From the NCBI GenBank assembly GCA_025352665.1, contig JANXSM010000118.1, positions 50,506-114,505 on the forward strand: 64,000 bases of DNA, in the 5' to 3' direction. The position numbers and the translations under genes were made by a program. Shown one piece after another: positions 52,509 to 61,728 of this stretch (positions are counted from its first letter, which is position 1; every line of letters starts with the position of its first letter). The DNA comes from Rhodospirillales bacterium. Lineage in GTDB: Bacteria; Pseudomonadota; Alphaproteobacteria; Acetobacterales; Acetobacteraceae. The notes beneath the pieces were generated by a model, which was not told where the DNA came from, ran no database searches, and saw only the letters and a list, made by a program, of their open reading frames with translations.

Positions 52509-53456
52509 ATGACGATGACCCGCTATCGCCACAAACATCCCGTCGTGCATGTCGACCGCAGGATTTCCGGCGGCAAGGCCACCCGCTTCGTCGAGCGCAA
52601 CGCCGCCGAGGGCCTGTTGCGCGTAGGGCTGGAGGAGCAGTGGCACCGCGACCTCTATCACCGCCTGCTCACCATCACCTGGTGGCAATTCGCGTTGCTG
52701 TCGATCGTGGTCTACATCGCCGCCAACACGATCTTCGCCGGCCTGTATCTGGCCCAGCCCGGCAGCATCGCCAACGCCCAGCCGGGGTTTCTCGACGCGT
52801 TCTTCTTCAGTGTGGAAACCTTCGCAACCTTGGGCTACGGCGTGCTGGCGCCGGCCACGGTCTATGCCAACGTGGTCATGACGGTCGAAACCCTGGCCGG
52901 GATCATGACGGTGGCGATGACCACTGGCCTGCTGTTCGCCCGCGTGTCACACCCCACGGCGCGGGTGCTGTTCGCCCGTAACGCCGTCGTTTCCCTCCAC
53001 AATGGCCAGCGGGCGCTGTTGGTGCGCATGGGCAACCAGCGCCGCAGCCAGATCGTCCAGGCGGAGGTGAATCTCACCCTTCTGCGCAGCGAAACCACGG
53101 CGGAAGGCGAGTTCATGCGCCGCTTCTACGACCTGCCGCTGGCCCGCGCCCGTACTCCTGTTTTTGCGATGACCTACACCGCCATCCATTTCATCGACGA
53201 GCAGAGCCCATTCTACGGCATGGATTCGCAGCGGCTGACCGACCAGGAGATCGAGCTTCTGGTGACCGTGAACGGGGTCGACGAAACCCTCGGCCAACTC
53301 GTGCACGCCCGTTACTCCTACCTGCCGGACGAGATTTTGTTCGGCCACCGCTACATCGACATGTTCGGTGTCACCGATGACGGCCGCCGTGCGATCGACT
53401 ATCGCCGCTTCCACGGTATCGAACCGCTGAAGGCCGGTGCCTTCGAAGGGCAATGA
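52509..53456 (+). CDS. Inward-rectifier potassium channel (KirBac type)
   Basis: The product has 315 residues. The N-terminal slide helix precedes TM1 (W-W-Q-F-A-L-L-S-I-V-V-Y-I-A-A-N). The pore helix and selectivity filter are F-S-V-E-T-F-A-T-L-G-Y-G-V, then TM2 (A-G-I-M-T-V-A-M-T-T-G-L-L-F-A-R). The rest is a cytoplasmic immunoglobulin-like domain (N-A-V-V-S-L-H-N-G-Q-R-A-L-L-V-R-M-G-N), as in Kir channels. The filter T-L-G-Y-G is K+-selective. It starts 9 bases after the PatZ-like gene. Confidence 0.95.
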   Translation: MTMTRYRHKHPVVHVDRRISGGKATRFVERNAAEGLLRVGLEEQWHRDLYHRLLTITWWQFALLSIVVYIAANTIFAGLYLAQPGSIANAQPGFLDAFFFSVETFATLGYGVLAPATVYANVVMTVETLAGIMTVAMTTGLLFARVSHPTARVLFARNAVVSLHNGQRALLVRMGNQRRSQIVQAEVNLTLLRSETTAEGEFMRRFYDLPLARARTPVFAMTYTAIHFIDEQSPFYGMDSQRLTDQEIELLVTVNGVDETLGQLVHARYSYLPDEILFGHRYIDMFGVTDDGRRAIDYRRFHGIEPLKAGAFEGQ

Positions 53457-53530
53457 AAAGTGGCGCAAGCCACGGAGTGTGTGGGCCAGGGGAGGGCTGC
53501 AATGTGGCGCCACCGCACAGGAGCCAGACG

Positions 53531-54592
53531 ATGAACGCCATCACCCAGGATTTCGCCACGCCCGCAGCACGGTGGCAGGCCGTGCAGACCCGCGATCCGG
53601 CCGCCGACGAACGCTTCCTCTATTCCGTTGCCACCACCGGCGTGTATTGCCGACCTTCCTGCGCGGCCAGGCCCGCCCGCCGGGAGAACGTGGCCTTCCA
53701 CCCCGACCGCGCCGATGCCGAACGCTGCGGGTTCCGCCCCTGCAAGCGCTGCCGGCCGGATCTGCCGCCCCGGCCGGTCCGCGAAGCCGCGGTCGTGGCG
53801 CAGGCCTGCCGCCAGATCGAACAGGCCGAGGAGCCGCTGAGCCTCGATACGCTGGCGGCCACGGCCGGCCTCAGCCCGTTCCACTTCCACCGCCTGTTCC
53901 GCCGCATCGCAGGCGTCACCCCCAAGGCCTACGCCGCGGCCCGGCGCCAGGCCCGCGTGCAGGCCGGGCTCGCCGGCGACGCGACCGTCACCGAGGCGAT
54001 CTACAACGCCGGGTTCAACTCGTCCGGCCGCTTCTACGAGGCCGCCTCCGACATGCTGGGGATGACACCAAAACAGTTTCGCGCCGGCGGCGTCGGCGAG
54101 ACCATCCATTATGCCCACGGCGAAAGCACCCTCGGCTGTGTGCTGGTGGCGGCAACTGCACGCGGCATCTGCGCCATCCTGATCGGCGACACGCCGGAGG
54201 AGCTGGCGCAGGACCTGCGCCAGCGTTTCCCCCGCGCCGATCTACAGCCCGGCGAGGCGGATTTCGCCGCGATGGTGGCCCGCGTGGTCGCCTATGTCGA
54301 CCGCCCCGGCGACGGCCTCGGCCTGCCGCTCGACATCCGCGGCACCGCCTTTCAGCGCCGGGTGTGGGAGGTGCTGCAGGCAATCCCAGCAGGCGTTACC
54401 CTCAGCTACACCGAGGTCGCGGCCCGGCTGGGGCAGCCGAACGCAGTACGTGCGGTCGCCGGCGCCTGTGCCGCCAACCGGCTCGCCGTCGCGGTGCCCT
54501 GCCACCGCGTCGTCGCCAGCAACGGGGCACTCGCCGGCTACCGCTGGGGTGTCGCGCGCAAACGCGCGCTGTTGGAGCGCGAGCATCGGTGA
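53531..54592 (+). CDS. ada: Bifunctional Ada: adaptive-response regulator and O6-methylguanine-DNA methyltransferase
   Basis: The product has 353 residues from ATG 53531. The N-terminal zinc domain has G-V-Y-C-R-P-S-C and P-C-K-R-C, with the methylphosphotriester-accepting Cys. Then comes an AraC-type helix-turn-helix region (L-A-A-T-A-G-L-S-P-F-H-F-H-R-L-F). The C-terminal methyltransferase has the P-C-H-R-V active site. It removes methyl groups from DNA and, once methylated, activates its own operon. AlkB follows with a GTGA overlap, the classical ada-alkB order. Confidence 0.96.
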   Translation: MNAITQDFATPAARWQAVQTRDPAADERFLYSVATTGVYCRPSCAARPARRENVAFHPDRADAERCGFRPCKRCRPDLPPRPVREAAVVAQACRQIEQAEEPLSLDTLAATAGLSPFHFHRLFRRIAGVTPKAYAAARRQARVQAGLAGDATVTEAIYNAGFNSSGRFYEAASDMLGMTPKQFRAGGVGETIHYAHGESTLGCVLVAATARGICAILIGDTPEELAQDLRQRFPRADLQPGEADFAAMVARVVAYVDRPGDGLGLPLDIRGTAFQRRVWEVLQAIPAGVTLSYTEVAARLGQPNAVRAVAGACAANRLAVAVPCHRVVASNGALAGYRWGVARKRALLEREHR

Positions 54593-55227
54593 CTGACCTG
54601 TTCACCGCATTGCGCACGCCGGTGGCATTGGCGGAGCACGCGCAGGTATTGCCTGGTTTCGCCGCCGATCTCGCGGATGCCCTGCACACGGCGATCCTGG
54701 AGATTTCGGCCACAGCCCCGTTCCGGCGGATGGTGACCCAGCGCGGCCATGCGATGTCGGTGGCGATGACCAGCAGCGGCAGCGCCGGCTGGGTCAGCGA
54801 CCGGAGCGGCTATCGCTACACGCCGGCCGATCCTGAAACCGGCGCGCCGTGGCCTGCGATGCCCGAGCTGTTCCGCAAGCTCGCCCAAGCCGGCGCAGCA
54901 ACCTCCGGCTTCGTCGATTTCGCGCCCGATACCTGCCTGATCAACCGCTACGACCCCGGCGCCAAAATGGGCCTGCACCAAGACCGCGACGAGGCCGATT
55001 TCGCACAGCCGATCGTGTCCATCTCCCTCGGCCTGCCTGCCGTGTTCGTCTTCGGCGGCCTGACCCGCACTGGCCCCACCCGCAAGGTCACACTGTATAG
55101 TGGCGATGTCGTCGTCTGGGGCGGCGCCTCCCGCCTGGCCTTCCATGGCATCGATGCGTTGAAACCAGGGACCGACCCGCTGTGCGGCCCACATCGCTAC
55201 AACCTCACGTTTCGCAAAGCGCTCTGA
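54589..55227 (+). CDS. alkB: Alpha-ketoglutarate-dependent DNA repair dioxygenase AlkB
   Basis: The product has 212 residues from GTG 54589, overlapping the Ada stop. N-R-Y-D-P-G-A-K-M-G-L-H-Q-D-R-D-E carries the H-x-D iron ligands, the distal His is in A-F-H-G-I, and R-Y-N-L-T-F-R the 2-oxoglutarate-binding arginine. D-V-V-V-W-G-G-A-S-R is a family strand. It repairs 1-methyladenine and 3-methylcytosine lesions. The operon with ada implies induction by alkylation damage. Confidence 0.96.
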   Translation: MTDLFTALRTPVALAEHAQVLPGFAADLADALHTAILEISATAPFRRMVTQRGHAMSVAMTSSGSAGWVSDRSGYRYTPADPETGAPWPAMPELFRKLAQAGAATSGFVDFAPDTCLINRYDPGAKMGLHQDRDEADFAQPIVSISLGLPAVFVFGGLTRTGPTRKVTLYSGDVVVWGGASRLAFHGIDALKPGTDPLCGPHRYNLTFRKAL

Positions 55228-55308
55228 ACATGGGACACAGCATTGCTTCGGCGCGCTGGTGGGAACGCCGCAGGCCGCGATAGGCTGGCGCCCTTAGGAG
55301 ATTGATCC

Positions 55309-55962
55309 GTGGCCCGCATCGCCTGCCTGCACACCGCCCAAAGCAACGTCGCCGTGTTCGAAACGGCCCGGCGCGCGCTCGGACTGGCCCCGCTGCACCA
55401 CGAAGTCCGCGCCGACCTGTTGGCCGAGGCCGAGGCCGCGGGCGGGATGACCGAGGCCACCGCGCTGCGAACGGCGGCCTATCTGCAGGCGCTGTCGGCC
55501 TCGGCCGAGGTGGTGCTGCTGACGTGCTCCAGCATCGGTTCGGCCGTCGATTTGTTGGGACCGGGCGACCATGTGATCCGCGTGGACGCGGCCTTGGCGC
55601 GAGCCGCCTGCGCCACCGGCGGCCACGTCGTGGTGCTTTGCGCCGCCGCCGCCACGATCGCTCCCACGCGCGCCGTGTTCGAGCACGCGGCAGCCGCCAC
55701 AGGTGCGACCGTCGAACTTCGCCTGGTCGCTGACGCCTGGGCCGATTTCCGGGCCGGCGACACCCAAGCCTACCTCGCCAGGATTGCCGCCGCCGCCAGC
55801 CTGGCCTTGCACGAAGGAGCCGTCGTCGCCCTCGCCCAGGCCTCGATGGCGGATGTGCTCCAGCTGCTTCCGAAAGATGCCGCGGTGCTGGCCAGCCCCC
55901 AGGCGGGGCTCGCGGCGGCGGTCAGCCTGATGACATCGCAGACCATAGGGAGTTGCGCATGA
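55309..55962 (+). CDS. Asp/Glu/hydantoin racemase-like protein
   Basis: The product has 217 residues from GTG 55309, with TAGGAG upstream. I-A-C-L-H-T-A-Q-S-N and V-V-L-L-T-C-S-S-I-G (about 72) resemble the racemase fold, with the second cysteine position occupied by other residues (V-V-A-L-A-Q-A-S-M-A). With only one of the two catalytic cysteines, a racemase is unlikely; a maleate isomerase- or arylmalonate decarboxylase-like activity fits better. It is coupled (ATGA) to the cupin gene and begins the second aromatic cluster. Confidence 0.82.
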   Translation: MARIACLHTAQSNVAVFETARRALGLAPLHHEVRADLLAEAEAAGGMTEATALRTAAYLQALSASAEVVLLTCSSIGSAVDLLGPGDHVIRVDAALARAACATGGHVVVLCAAAATIAPTRAVFEHAAAATGATVELRLVADAWADFRAGDTQAYLARIAAAASLALHEGAVVALAQASMADVLQLLPKDAAVLASPQAGLAAAVSLMTSQTIGSCA

Positions 55963-56414
55963 CCGACTGGAAACACGACGGCGTCCGCGTCATCAAGGCG
56001 GACAGTCTCGACGCGAACACCGCGCAGACACCGGGCATGAACCGTGCGGCTGCCATCAACCTCGCTCGCGTCGGTGCGCAGAAGCTGTGGGCCGGCACGG
56101 TGCACATCCACCCCGACGCAAAAACCGGCGCCCATCACCACGGTGAACTCGAAAGCGTCATCTACGTCGTGCGCGGCCGGGCCCGCATGCGCTGGGGCGA
56201 GTCGCTGGAGTTCGTGGCCGAGGCCGGCCCCGGCGATTTCATCTTCGTGCCGCCCTTCGTGCCGCACCAGGAGATCAACGCCAGCACCGACGAGACGCTG
56301 GAATGCGTGCTGGTGCGCAGCGACAACGAGGCGGTGGTGGTGAACCTGGATATCGCCGCCGCCGAGAAGCCAGAGGCGGTGCACTGGGTCGACCCGATCC
56401 ACAAGCACCCATGA
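55959..56414 (+). CDS. Cupin protein of the gallate-type cluster
   Basis: The product has 151 residues from ATG 55959. The metal motif reads P-D-A-K-T-G-A-H-H-H-G-E-L-E-S-V-I-Y-V-V-R-G, with the second histidine in F-V-P-P-F-V-P-H-Q-E-I-N. The full 3-His/1-Glu site is kept. It is the second gene of the cluster and sits upstream of the LysR gene on the same strand. Dioxygenase, isomerase or sensing roles are all possible. Confidence 0.88.
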   Translation: MTDWKHDGVRVIKADSLDANTAQTPGMNRAAAINLARVGAQKLWAGTVHIHPDAKTGAHHHGELESVIYVVRGRARMRWGESLEFVAEAGPGDFIFVPPFVPHQEINASTDETLECVLVRSDNEAVVVNLDIAAAEKPEAVHWVDPIHKHP

Positions 56415-56438
56415 CACGAGCCGCAAGGACGCGGTGAC

Positions 56439-57404
56439 ATGACCCCCCGACACCTCGAACACCAGCTCAAGCTGCGCCACCTGCGCGCCATCGACGCGGT
56501 GGCGACGCACCACACCCTGCTGCGCGCAGCCGCCGCCCTCGGCATCAGCCAGCCCGCGCTGAGCCGCAGCCTGCAGGACAGCGAGGCCGCCCTCGGCGTG
56601 CTGCTGTTCCTGCGCCACGCCCGCGGCGTCACCCCCACGCCCGCGGGCGAAGCGGTATGGGAGGCGGCACGCCGCATCCTCGCCGAACTCGGCCGCCTCG
56701 CCGAACAGCTCGACCGTCTGGCGAGCCCCCACGCCGGCACCGTCGCCCTCGGCGCCCTGCCGGTGGCAGCCGTCGGCCTGCTGCCCGGCGTGATGGCGGC
56801 GCTGAAGGCCTCGCACCCGCAACTCGTCGTCCGCCTGGTGCAAGGCCGCACGGAGGAACTGTTGCCGCTGCTGGCCAGCGGAGAGCTCGACCTCATCGTC
56901 GGCCGGCTTTACGACCCCGTCACCCCCGATGGGTTCCGTCGTGAATCGCTCTACGACGAGCCGATCTCGGTGCTCGCCCGCGCCGGCCATCCGATCCTGG
57001 AAACGCCGGACATCCCGATCGAGGAGCTGTCGCGCTACGATCTCGTGCTGCCCACCATGAGCCAACGCATGGGCCAGGAGATCGAGCATCTGCTGCACGC
57101 CCGCGGTGTCCTCCCCGCCGGATGCCTGCGCTCGAGCTCGGTCGGTTTCATCCGCGAGCTGCTGCACTCCACCAACGCGCTGACCATCTGTCCGCGTATG
57201 ATGATGGGCGGCGACCTGCTGCGCGGCACCATCCGTGTGGTCCCGCTGGTGATTGCCACCGCCCCCCGGCCCGCCGGTGTCATCCGCAACGCGAATCGTC
57301 CCACGCCGGCCAGCGGCGAGACCCTGGTGGAGGCGTTGCGCGCCTATCTCACTACGTTGTCCTCCCATGGTCTGGTGCCGTTGATCGCGGCGGCCGACCT
57401 ATAA
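56439..57404 (+). CDS. LysR-family transcriptional regulator
   Basis: The product has 321 residues. The winged helix-turn-helix reads L-K-L-R-H-L-R-A-I-D-A-V-A-T-H-H-T-L-L-R-A-A-A-A-L-G-I-S-Q-P-A-L-S-R-S-L. The effector-binding domain has V-A-L-G-A-L-P-V-A-A-V-G-L-L-P and L-D-L-I-V-G-R-L-Y. It is similar to PcaQ/GbpR-type activators of aromatic and sugar-acid catabolism. It is co-directional with the gallate-type genes and is their likely regulator. Confidence 0.94.
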   Translation: MTPRHLEHQLKLRHLRAIDAVATHHTLLRAAAALGISQPALSRSLQDSEAALGVLLFLRHARGVTPTPAGEAVWEAARRILAELGRLAEQLDRLASPHAGTVALGALPVAAVGLLPGVMAALKASHPQLVVRLVQGRTEELLPLLASGELDLIVGRLYDPVTPDGFRRESLYDEPISVLARAGHPILETPDIPIEELSRYDLVLPTMSQRMGQEIEHLLHARGVLPAGCLRSSSVGFIRELLHSTNALTICPRMMMGGDLLRGTIRVVPLVIATAPRPAGVIRNANRPTPASGETLVEALRAYLTTLSSHGLVPLIAAADL

Positions 57405-57489
57405 CCAAACGCGATGGCGGGCTCTTCGAATGCGATAGGACGCCCGGCGGCCGGCGGCCTAGATTGGGTCGCAACAGGGAGCACGCAAA

Positions 57490-59082
57490 ATGAAGACCAG
57501 AGGTCTCACCCGCCGCCAACTCATCGCCACAACCGCCGCCACCCTGGCCTTGACCGCTCCAAGCATCGCCCGCGCCCAGGGGGCGCGCGTGCTGAAATTC
57601 GTGCCCTACGTCGACCTCGCCATCCTCGACCCGATCGTCAACACCGCCTCGCAGACCCGCACCCATTCCTTCCTGGTGTTCGACACGCTGTTCGGCCTCG
57701 ATTTCAACTACGACGTGCAGCCGCAGATGGTCGCAGGCGTCGAGCAGAACGCCGACAAAACCGAGTGGAAGCTCACCCTGCGCGACGGGCTGATGTTCCA
57801 TGATGGCACCCCCGTGCTCGCGCGCGACGCGGTCGCCAGCATCCGCCGCTGGGCCGCGCGCGACGCCACCGGCCTCACCGTCATGGCGGTGACCGACGAG
57901 CTGTCCGCGCCGTCCGACAAGGTGATCCGCTTCCGCCTCAAGAAACCCTACCGCCTGCTGGCCGAAAGCCTCGGAAAACTGGCACCCAGCCCGCTTGCCA
58001 TCATGCCCGAGCGGCTGGCCAAACTGGATCCGCTGAAGCCGGTGCCGGAGCTCATCGGCAGCGGCCCGTTCCGCTTCGTAGCCTCCGAGCGCGTGCCCGG
58101 CGCCCGCGTCGTCTATGAGAAGTTCCAGGGCTACGTGCCCCGCCAGGAGGCGCCAGGCTTCAGCTCCGGCGCCAAGATCGTCAATGTCGACCGCGTCGAA
58201 TGGCTCACCATGCCCGAGCCCGCCACCGCCGTCAGTGCCCTGCAAACCGGCGAGGTCGATTGGATCGAGGCACCGCCGCCCGACCTGCTGCCTCAGCTGC
58301 GCCGCGACAAGGCCCTGGTGGTGGAAGCCAAGGACCACACCGGCGTGGTCGCGGTGATGCGTTTCAACACGCTGATCCCCCCGTTCGACAACCAGGCCCT
58401 GCGCCGTGCCCTGTTGGCAGCTGTGGACCAGACCGAGTTCATGCAGGCCTTCTCTGGCGACACCAATTTGTGGGAGGTCAAATACGGCCTGTTCACGCCC
58501 GGCACACCCATGGCCAACGACGCCGGCTTCGACCATCTGTTCGGCCCCACCGACGTCGCCCGCGCCAAAACGGAGATCGCGGCCTCCGGCTACAAGGGTG
58601 AGAAGATCATGGTAATGCTGCCCACCGACCATCCGGTCAATTCGGTGATGTCGCAGGTCGCTGGCGACCTGTTCAAACGGCTCGGCCTCAATGTGGAACT
58701 GACGGCGATGGACGCGGGCACCATGTTCCAACGCCGCAACAACAAGGGCCCGCTCGACAAGGGCGGCTGGAACGCCTTCCCCTCGGCGGTCGGCGGCATC
58801 GATGCGCTGGACCCGGCCGACGCCTTCCTCGCCCGCGGCAACGGCCAGGCCGGCTGGTACGGCTGGCCGACCAGCACCGAGTTGGAACGCCTGCGCGACG
58901 CATGGATCGAAGAGCCAGACCTCGCAAAACAGAAAAAGATCTGCGTCGATCTGCAACAGACGCTGTTCGACGTGGCCCCCCATCTGCCGCTCGGCCACAT
59001 CATGCAACAAACCGCCTACCGCCGCAGCGTGACTGATATCCTGCCGGGCTTTGCCAAGTTCTGGAACCTGAAGAAGGTATAA
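57490..59082 (+). CDS. Family-5 (dipeptide-type) ABC transporter substrate-binding protein
   Basis: The product has 530 residues. R-R-Q-L-I-A-T-T-A-A-T-L-A-L-T-A-P-S-I-A is an Arg-rich signal that could use the twin-arginine route. The mature part has W-K-L-T-L-R-D-G-L-M-F-H-D-G-T-P-V and F-P-S-A-V-G-G-I-D, which are family-5 features. No permease or ATPase genes lie beside it, so its transporter is encoded elsewhere or it works as an orphan receptor. Upstream, TTCGAATGCGA (57425-57435) partly matches the LacI-type palindrome of the 31-34 kb region. Confidence 0.9.
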   Translation: MKTRGLTRRQLIATTAATLALTAPSIARAQGARVLKFVPYVDLAILDPIVNTASQTRTHSFLVFDTLFGLDFNYDVQPQMVAGVEQNADKTEWKLTLRDGLMFHDGTPVLARDAVASIRRWAARDATGLTVMAVTDELSAPSDKVIRFRLKKPYRLLAESLGKLAPSPLAIMPERLAKLDPLKPVPELIGSGPFRFVASERVPGARVVYEKFQGYVPRQEAPGFSSGAKIVNVDRVEWLTMPEPATAVSALQTGEVDWIEAPPPDLLPQLRRDKALVVEAKDHTGVVAVMRFNTLIPPFDNQALRRALLAAVDQTEFMQAFSGDTNLWEVKYGLFTPGTPMANDAGFDHLFGPTDVARAKTEIAASGYKGEKIMVMLPTDHPVNSVMSQVAGDLFKRLGLNVELTAMDAGTMFQRRNNKGPLDKGGWNAFPSAVGGIDALDPADAFLARGNGQAGWYGWPTSTELERLRDAWIEEPDLAKQKKICVDLQQTLFDVAPHLPLGHIMQQTAYRRSVTDILPGFAKFWNLKKV

Positions 59083-59187
59083 TCAGAGCGTATAGCCCTG
59101 CGCCAAGACACGATACGACAGCGCCTGGCCCGGGCGGTAAACACGGCAAGCCGAGCCTCGAACACTTGATTGCCATGGGAGCGATAG

Positions 59188-59910
59188 ATGAGTGACATGA
59201 AAACCGGTCTTGTCGTCAGTGCACATTCCGCCGATTTCGTCTGGCGCGCCGGCGGCGCCATCGCCCTGCACACGGCCGCTGGCATGCAGGTGACAGTGAT
59301 CTGCCTCTCGTACGGCGAGCGCGGCGAAAGTGCCAAGCTGTGGCGGCAGAAGGGCATGACGCTGGACCGCGTCAAAACCTCCCGCCAGGCCGAGGCCCAG
59401 AAAGCCGCCGGCCTGCTCGGCGTGCACGACATCCAGTTCTGGGACCTCGGTGACTATCCGCTGAACCTCACCGAGGCCGCGCTGTTCCGCCTGGCTGACG
59501 TGTTCCGCGCCATCCATCCGTCGTTCCTGCTGACCCACTCGAAGGAAGACCTCTACAACCACGACCATCCCGCCGCGACCGACTTCGCCCAGCACGCCCG
59601 CATCCTCGGCCAGGCGCATGGCTACAAGCCGGAACAAAAGGTCAGCGGCTCGCCGCCAGTGTATCTGTTCGAACCCCACCAGCCCGAGCAGTGCAATTGG
59701 AAACCCGATGTGCTGCTCAAGATCGACAGCGTGTGGGACAAGAAGCGCGCCGCCATCGAGTGCATGGAAGGCCAGGAGCATCTGTGGGAATACTACACCC
59801 GCGTCGCCCAGCAGCGCGGCGCCCAGGCGGCCCGCAATTCCGATGATCCCTGCACCTGGGGCGAAGGCTATCAGCGGGTGTTCCCGCATGTGACGGGCAC
59901 GCTCGCATGA
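59188..59910 (+). CDS. galB: 4-oxalomesaconate hydratase (PIG-L family, GalB-like)
   Basis: The product has 240 residues. The N-terminus [21 protein letters not shown] is the GalB variant of the PIG-L zinc motif A-H-P-D-D. The distal motif is Y-N-H-D-H-P. GalB hydrates 4-oxalomesaconate in the gallate and protocatechuate 4,5-cleavage pathways. The next two genes encode the aldolase and tautomerase of that pathway, so the assignment is well supported. The stop overlaps the aldolase start (ATGA). Confidence 0.92.
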   Translation: MSDMKTGLVVSAHSADFVWRAGGAIALHTAAGMQVTVICLSYGERGESAKLWRQKGMTLDRVKTSRQAEAQKAAGLLGVHDIQFWDLGDYPLNLTEAALFRLADVFRAIHPSFLLTHSKEDLYNHDHPAATDFAQHARILGQAHGYKPEQKVSGSPPVYLFEPHQPEQCNWKPDVLLKIDSVWDKKRAAIECMEGQEHLWEYYTRVAQQRGAQAARNSDDPCTWGEGYQRVFPHVTGTLA

Positions 59911-60587
59911 ACGTCGTCGTTCGCAACATCCAGCGCGCCGATGCCGCCATCATCGACGGCCTCGCCATCTGCGGCGTCTCCACCGTGCACGAGGCGCAGG
60001 GCCGCATCGGCCAGTTCGCCTCGTACATGCAGCCGATCTACGCTGGTGCGCGCATCGCCGGCTCCGCCGTCACGGTTTCGATCGCCCCCTGCGACAACTG
60101 GATGATCCATGTCGCGGTCGAGCAATGCAAACCCGGCGACATCCTCGTGGTGGCCCCGACATCGCCGTCCGACGCCGGCTATTTCGGCGAACTCCTGGCA
60201 ACGTCGCTGGCCACCCACGGCGTCCGCGGGCTGATCCTCGAAGCCGGCTGCCGCGACGTGCGCGACCTCACCCTGATGCAGTTCCCGGTGTGGTCACGCG
60301 CCATCAGCGCCCAGGGCACCGTGAAGGAAACCCTCGGGTCCGTGAACGTGCCGATCGTCTGCGCCGGCCAGACCGTGCACCCCGGCGATGTCATCGTCGC
60401 CGATGACGACGGTGTCTGTGTCGTTCGCCGCGCCGATGCCGCAGCGGTGCTCACCGCCAGCCAGGCACGGGAAGCCAAGGAGGAGGCGGTGCGCACGCGT
60501 CTGCGCGCCGGCGAGGTCGGGCTCGACATCTACGGCATGCGCGGCAAACTCGCCGAGCGCGGCCTCATCTATCGGGATGATGCATAG
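59907..60587 (+). CDS. ligK: 4-carboxy-4-hydroxy-2-oxoadipate aldolase/oxaloacetate decarboxylase (RraA family)
   Basis: The product has 226 residues. The active-site region [13 protein letters not shown] follows [18 protein letters not shown], the RraA/HMG-aldolase fold, and [12 protein letters not shown] is also conserved. It splits CHA to pyruvate and oxaloacetate, the last step of the pathway. It is flanked by GalB and GalD genes. Also known as galC. Confidence 0.93.
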   Translation: MNVVVRNIQRADAAIIDGLAICGVSTVHEAQGRIGQFASYMQPIYAGARIAGSAVTVSIAPCDNWMIHVAVEQCKPGDILVVAPTSPSDAGYFGELLATSLATHGVRGLILEAGCRDVRDLTLMQFPVWSRAISAQGTVKETLGSVNVPIVCAGQTVHPGDVIVADDDGVCVVRRADAAAVLTASQAREAKEEAVRTRLRAGEVGLDIYGMRGKLAERGLIYRDDA

Positions 60588-61661
60588 ATGGAACGCGCCA
60601 TCCGCTGCATGGCAATGCGGGGCGGCACCTCGAAGGGGCTGTATTTCCTCGCCTCCGACCTGCCGCCCGACGTGCCAACCCGCGACGCCGTGCTGCTGGC
60701 CGCCATGGGCTCGCCCGACATCCGCCAGATCGACGGCATGGGCGGCGCCGATCCCCTGACCAGCAAAATCGCCGTGGTCAGCCCCGCCACGCGCGACGAT
60801 GCTGATGTCGACTACCTGTTTCTGCAGGTCGTGGTGGACCAACCGCGCGTCGACCCCTCGCAGAACTGCGGCAACATCCTGGCAGGCATCGCAGCCTTCG
60901 CCATCCTGCGCGGCCTGATCGAAGCCACCGGCGAGACCACATCCGTGCGCATCCACATGGTGAACTCGGCCGCAATCGCGGTCGCCACCATCGAAACCCC
61001 CGAGGGCGTCCCCAACTTCGACGGCACCGCCCGCATCGACGGCGTGCCCGGCACCTCGGCCCCCGTGCTGCTCGACTTCCAGGACGTCGCCGGCTCCACC
61101 TGCGGCGCCTTGCTGCCGACCGGCCACGCCAGCGACATCATCGACGGCATCAGGGTCACCTGCATCGACAACGGCATGCCGGTTGTGCTGTTGCGGGCCG
61201 AGGACGTCGGCGCCACCGGCACTGAAACGCCCGAGGAGCTCGAAGCCAAAACGGACGTGCGCGCCCGCGTTGAGCAGCTTCGCCTGGCCGTGGGTCCGCT
61301 CATGAACCTCGGCGATGTCAGCAAAAAAACCGTGCCCAAGATGTGCCTGATCGCGCCCCCGCAGTCCGGCGGCGCCATCACCACCCGCAACTTCATCCCC
61401 CACCGGGTTCACAAAACCATCGGCGTGCTCGGCGCCGTCAGCGTCGCCACCGCTTGCGTGCTGCCCGGCTCGGTCGCCGAGGGAGTTGCCGTCGTCCACG
61501 GCACCAGCCTCGATGTCGAACACCCCACCGGCTGCTTCACCGTTGACCTCGAAGTCAGCCCCACGCCCGACGGCATCGAAGTGCGTCGCTCCGCCCTGAT
61601 ACGCACCACCAGGCGACTGATGGACGGTTTCGTCTATATCCCCGCGCGCATCTGGCCCTAA
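60588..61661 (+). CDS. galD: 4-oxalomesaconate tautomerase (PrpF family)
   Basis: The product has 357 residues, starting directly after the aldolase stop. I-R-C-M-A-M-R-G-G-T-S-K-G-L-Y-F, D-P-S-Q-N-C-G-N-I-L-A-G-I-A-A-F and R-I-H-M-V-N-S-A are PrpF/GalD motifs. The two cysteines of the family lie in Q-N-C-G-N and P-T-G-C-F. It converts the keto and enol forms of 4-oxalomesaconate for GalB. Confidence 0.93.
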   Translation: MERAIRCMAMRGGTSKGLYFLASDLPPDVPTRDAVLLAAMGSPDIRQIDGMGGADPLTSKIAVVSPATRDDADVDYLFLQVVVDQPRVDPSQNCGNILAGIAAFAILRGLIEATGETTSVRIHMVNSAAIAVATIETPEGVPNFDGTARIDGVPGTSAPVLLDFQDVAGSTCGALLPTGHASDIIDGIRVTCIDNGMPVVLLRAEDVGATGTETPEELEAKTDVRARVEQLRLAVGPLMNLGDVSKKTVPKMCLIAPPQSGGAITTRNFIPHRVHKTIGVLGAVSVATACVLPGSVAEGVAVVHGTSLDVEHPTGCFTVDLEVSPTPDGIEVRRSALIRTTRRLMDGFVYIPARIWP

Positions 61662-61670
61662 TTTCAGTGG

Positions 61671-61710
61671 CCTGCCGGTCCCCGAAATACATGCGTATTT
61701 CAGGGGCAGG
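61671..61710. terminator. Hairpin after galD
   Basis: GAAATAC (61684-61690) and GTATTTC (61695-61701) pair around ATGC; the stem extends through CCCC and GGGG with one bulged base, and CCTGCC/GGCAGG flanks it. There is no T-run. It lies between the galD stop and the dehydrogenase start, so it could be a partial terminator or an mRNA-stabilising processing site. Confidence 0.5.
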
Positions 61711-61728
61711 ACACGAAGGAAACACCGC

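Noticed and set aside
50982..52688. A minus-strand open frame of 568 codons beneath the PatZ-like gene
   Set aside because: Antisense shadow of a gene with clear domains.
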